Positions 6,557 to 7,741 of a stretch of DNA of 7,741 nt are shown piece after piece. A program made the translations under genes and the position numbers. Numbering within the stretch: position 1 is the stretch's first letter; each line of letters begins with the position of its first letter. The notes below the pieces were generated by a model that worked only from the letters and a program-made list of their open reading frames with translations, ran no database searches and was not told where the DNA came from. Source of the DNA: Verrucomicrobiia bacterium (lineage in GTDB: Bacteria; Verrucomicrobiota; Verrucomicrobiia; Limisphaerales; Palsa-1400); assembly GCA_025934545.1 (NCBI GenBank), contig JAICXV010000084.1, positions 1 to 7,741 of the forward strand, read 5' to 3'.

Positions 6557-6572
6557 TGGCACGATAATTTCT
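6557..6572 (+). promoter_or_regulatory. Sigma54-like promoter candidate upstream of the AAA ATPase gene
   Basis: TGGCACG (6557-6563), four bases, then TTTCT (6568-6572) matches the sigma54 consensus TGGCACG-N4-TTGCW except for T in place of the G of the -12 GC. The start point would fall near 6583, about 40 bases before the ATG. The changed base is normally well conserved, so this is a candidate only. A competing sigma70-type reading, GATAAT at 6563-6568, overlaps it but lacks a well-spaced -35. Confidence 0.35.
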
Positions 6573-6611
6573 TCGCAATAAATCGAGACTTTGTTACAAC
6601 AGTTGCGAACC

Positions 6612-6617
6612 GGGTGA
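6612..6617 (+). promoter_or_regulatory. Ribosome binding site of the AAA ATPase gene
   Basis: GGGTGA ends six bases before the ATG at 6624, a moderate Shine-Dalgarno at good spacing. It supports the ATG whose product begins with the family's N-terminal motif. Confidence 0.5.
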
Positions 6618-6623
6618 GATCAA

Positions 6624-7439
6624 ATGTATTTACAATATTACGGCCTGAATGAACCGCCGTTCAGCATAACGCCGAACCCGAGGTTCCTGTTTTTCAGCCC
6701 GAGACATCGGGAGGCGTTCAATCACCTTCTTTACGGCATCCGCGAGCGCAAAGGTTTCGTTCAACTGACTGGCGAAGTCGGCGCGGGCAAAACAACCCTC
6801 TGCCGCGCGCTCCTTGACCAACTTGGCCCAAATTATTCCACCGCCTTGATTCTCAATCCCGTCCTCGACGCCGATCAGCTCATCAAAGCCATCGCGATGG
6901 AATTCAATCTGGTCCCCAAACGGATGGACCGCCTGGAAATTCTCGCAATGCTGAACAAATTCCTTTTGGCCCAGGTCGAGCAGGGCAGGGAATCGGTGCT
7001 CATCATCGACGAAGCGCAAAATCTCACCCTCGAACTGCTTGAACAAGTCCGCCTGCTTTCCAATCTCGAGACGGACGAACGCAAACTTTTCCAGATCGTG
7101 TTGATGGGCCAGACCGAACTGCGCGATCGGCTCAACGACCATCGCCTTCGCCAACTGCGCCAGCGCATCACTGTCCGTTATCATTTGCAACCGTTACGCC
7201 GTTCCGAAGTCGGCCATTACATCCAGCATCGCCTCCAGATTTCCGGCGGCAACGGCGCGCCCTATTTCACGTTGCCCGCGCTGTGGCGCATTTACAAATA
7301 CAGCCGCGGCATTCCGCGATTAATCAACGCGCTGTGTGACAAATGTCTCTTAGCCGGATACGTCAAGCAAAGTCAAACGATCACTTACCACATGGTCGGC
7401 ATGGCTTTGCGAGAACTGGAAGGAGACCTTGGCGCATGA
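6624..7439 (+). CDS. ExeA/GspA-MshM-like AAA+ ATPase, secretion or pilus associated
   Basis: A 271-residue ATPase. It opens with Y-Y-G-L-N-E-P-P-F-S-I-T-P-N-P-R-F (5-21), the hallmark start of ExeA-type ATPases. Walker A is G-E-V-G-A-G-K-T-T (50-58), Walker B is V-L-I-I-D-E-A-Q (125-132), the sensor-1 region is I-V-L-M-G-Q-T-E-L (158-166), arginines in R-Q-R-I-T-V-R-Y (179-186) could act in trans, and a sensor-2-like S-R-G-I-P-R-L-I-N is at 227-235. ExeA of Aeromonas is longer because of a peptidoglycan-binding C-terminal domain. This protein stops after the ATPase core, as MshM and the PEP-CTERM/exosortase-locus ATPases do. It probably works at the inner membrane with the partner encoded next, helping assemble a type II secretion system or type IV pilus. 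The stop overlaps the next start by four bases (ATGA), so the two are translationally coupled. Confidence 0.93.
   Translation: MYLQYYGLNEPPFSITPNPRFLFFSPRHREAFNHLLYGIRERKGFVQLTGEVGAGKTTLCRALLDQLGPNYSTALILNPVLDADQLIKAIAMEFNLVPKRMDRLEILAMLNKFLLAQVEQGRESVLIIDEAQNLTLELLEQVRLLSNLETDERKLFQIVLMGQTELRDRLNDHRLRQLRQRITVRYHLQPLRRSEVGHYIQHRLQISGGNGAPYFTLPALWRIYKYSRGIPRLINALCDKCLLAGYVKQSQTITYHMVGMALRELEGDLGA
7421..7425 (+). promoter_or_regulatory. Ribosome binding site of the GspB/MshN-like gene
   Basis: AGGAG lies ten bases before the ATG at 7436, inside the end of the ATPase gene. It gives independent support for this start besides the ATGA overlap. Confidence 0.6.
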
Positions 7440-7741
7440 GCCTCATCAACGACGCCTTGAAAAGAGTCAGCGAAGCCGAGCGCAAGACGCCTCCGTCTAC
7501 GCCGAAACTCGCGCAAGGGCCTGCGTCGCCATCGATGGATTTCGAAACGCGCGCGATGCAACCGGTGCCCTCCGAACGACGCACGATGCATTTGCTGTGG
7601 ATCTCATTTGCCGTTTGTCTGGTAGCGGTTGGTGTGGCCGGTTTTCTTTTTGCGAAAGCTGCCGGCGCACGAGCCGAAGCACGGCAACAAAACATAACGG
7701 CGCAACTCGCTGCCCAGCCCAAACCGCCAGACGTTGTGCCT
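7436..7741 (+). CDS. GspB/MshN-like single-pass membrane protein, partner of the ATPase (3' end outside window)
   Basis: The first 102 residues are visible and the frame is open to the window end. The start M-S-L-I-N-D-A-L-K-R resembles the N-termini of GspB (M-S-Y-I-L-D-A-L) and MshN-type proteins, which act with ExeA/MshM ATPases. Residues 1-50 are hydrophilic and should be cytoplasmic, able to contact the ATPase. A transmembrane helix spans about 52-74 (from H-L-L-W-I-S-F-A-V). After it come Ala/Gln/Pro-rich residues that look like the beginning of a periplasmic linker. The ATG overlaps the ATPase stop by four bases and follows a good Shine-Dalgarno. Family assignment rests on the short N-terminal motif plus gene order; the C-terminal domain, which would decide between GspB-like, MshN-like (TPR) or another type, is not visible. 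Confidence 0.75.
   Translation, partial: MSLINDALKRVSEAERKTPPSTPKLAQGPASPSMDFETRAMQPVPSERRTMHLLWISFAVCLVAVGVAGFLFAKAAGARAEARQQNITAQLAAQPKPPDVVP

Noticed and set aside
6630..7190. 186-residue minus-strand open frame
   Set aside because: It is antisense to the ATPase, whose Walker A and B motifs are clear; the product has no recognisable family features.

Overview
The window looks like a stretch of chromosome from a Verrucomicrobiota bacterium, most likely of the Pedosphaera/Limisphaerales type. This is inferred from protein style, not from a marker gene. The evidence is a huge secreted FG-GAP/VCBS protein ending in the 'S-x-x-L-x-x-x-W ... R-Y-Y-R-V' type C-terminal domain common in that phylum, a LemA-TPM-TPM operon, and a short ExeA-type ATPase followed by a protein starting MSLINDALKR. 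The DNA is moderately GC-rich and gene-dense. I see no rRNA, tRNA, CRISPR array, insertion sequence or phage gene.

Layout. Positions 1-2525 (+) hold the 3' part of a large multidomain surface or secreted protein. It meets, tail to tail with a 4-bp stop-codon overlap, a minus-strand two-receiver signalling protein (2522-3820). A divergent intergenic region of about 220 bp follows. Next comes a tightly coupled plus-strand operon: lemA (4042-4683), a membrane-anchored TPM-domain protein with a glycine-rich tail (4680-5450), and a short TPM-domain protein with no signal peptide (5450-5884). A minus-strand SGNH/GDSL hydrolase with an N-terminal membrane anchor (5904-6527) converges on this operon. 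From a 96-bp divergent spacer a second plus-strand operon starts: an ExeA/MshM-like AAA+ ATPase (6624-7439) and, overlapping by 4 bp, a GspB/MshN-like single-pass membrane protein cut by the window end (7436-7741).

How they may work together. The ATPase and its membrane partner probably belong to a type II secretion or type IV pilus assembly locus continuing to the right. The LemA/TPM trio is a conserved envelope module of unclear biochemical role. The response-regulator gene is not next to a histidine kinase. It pairs an intact N-terminal receiver with a middle domain resembling Hpt but lacking the histidine, and a C-terminal receiver in which the phospho-accepting Asp is Glu. That makes it the most unusual protein here. 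I see no evidence that the whole window forms one system. It reads as four or five independent transcription units.
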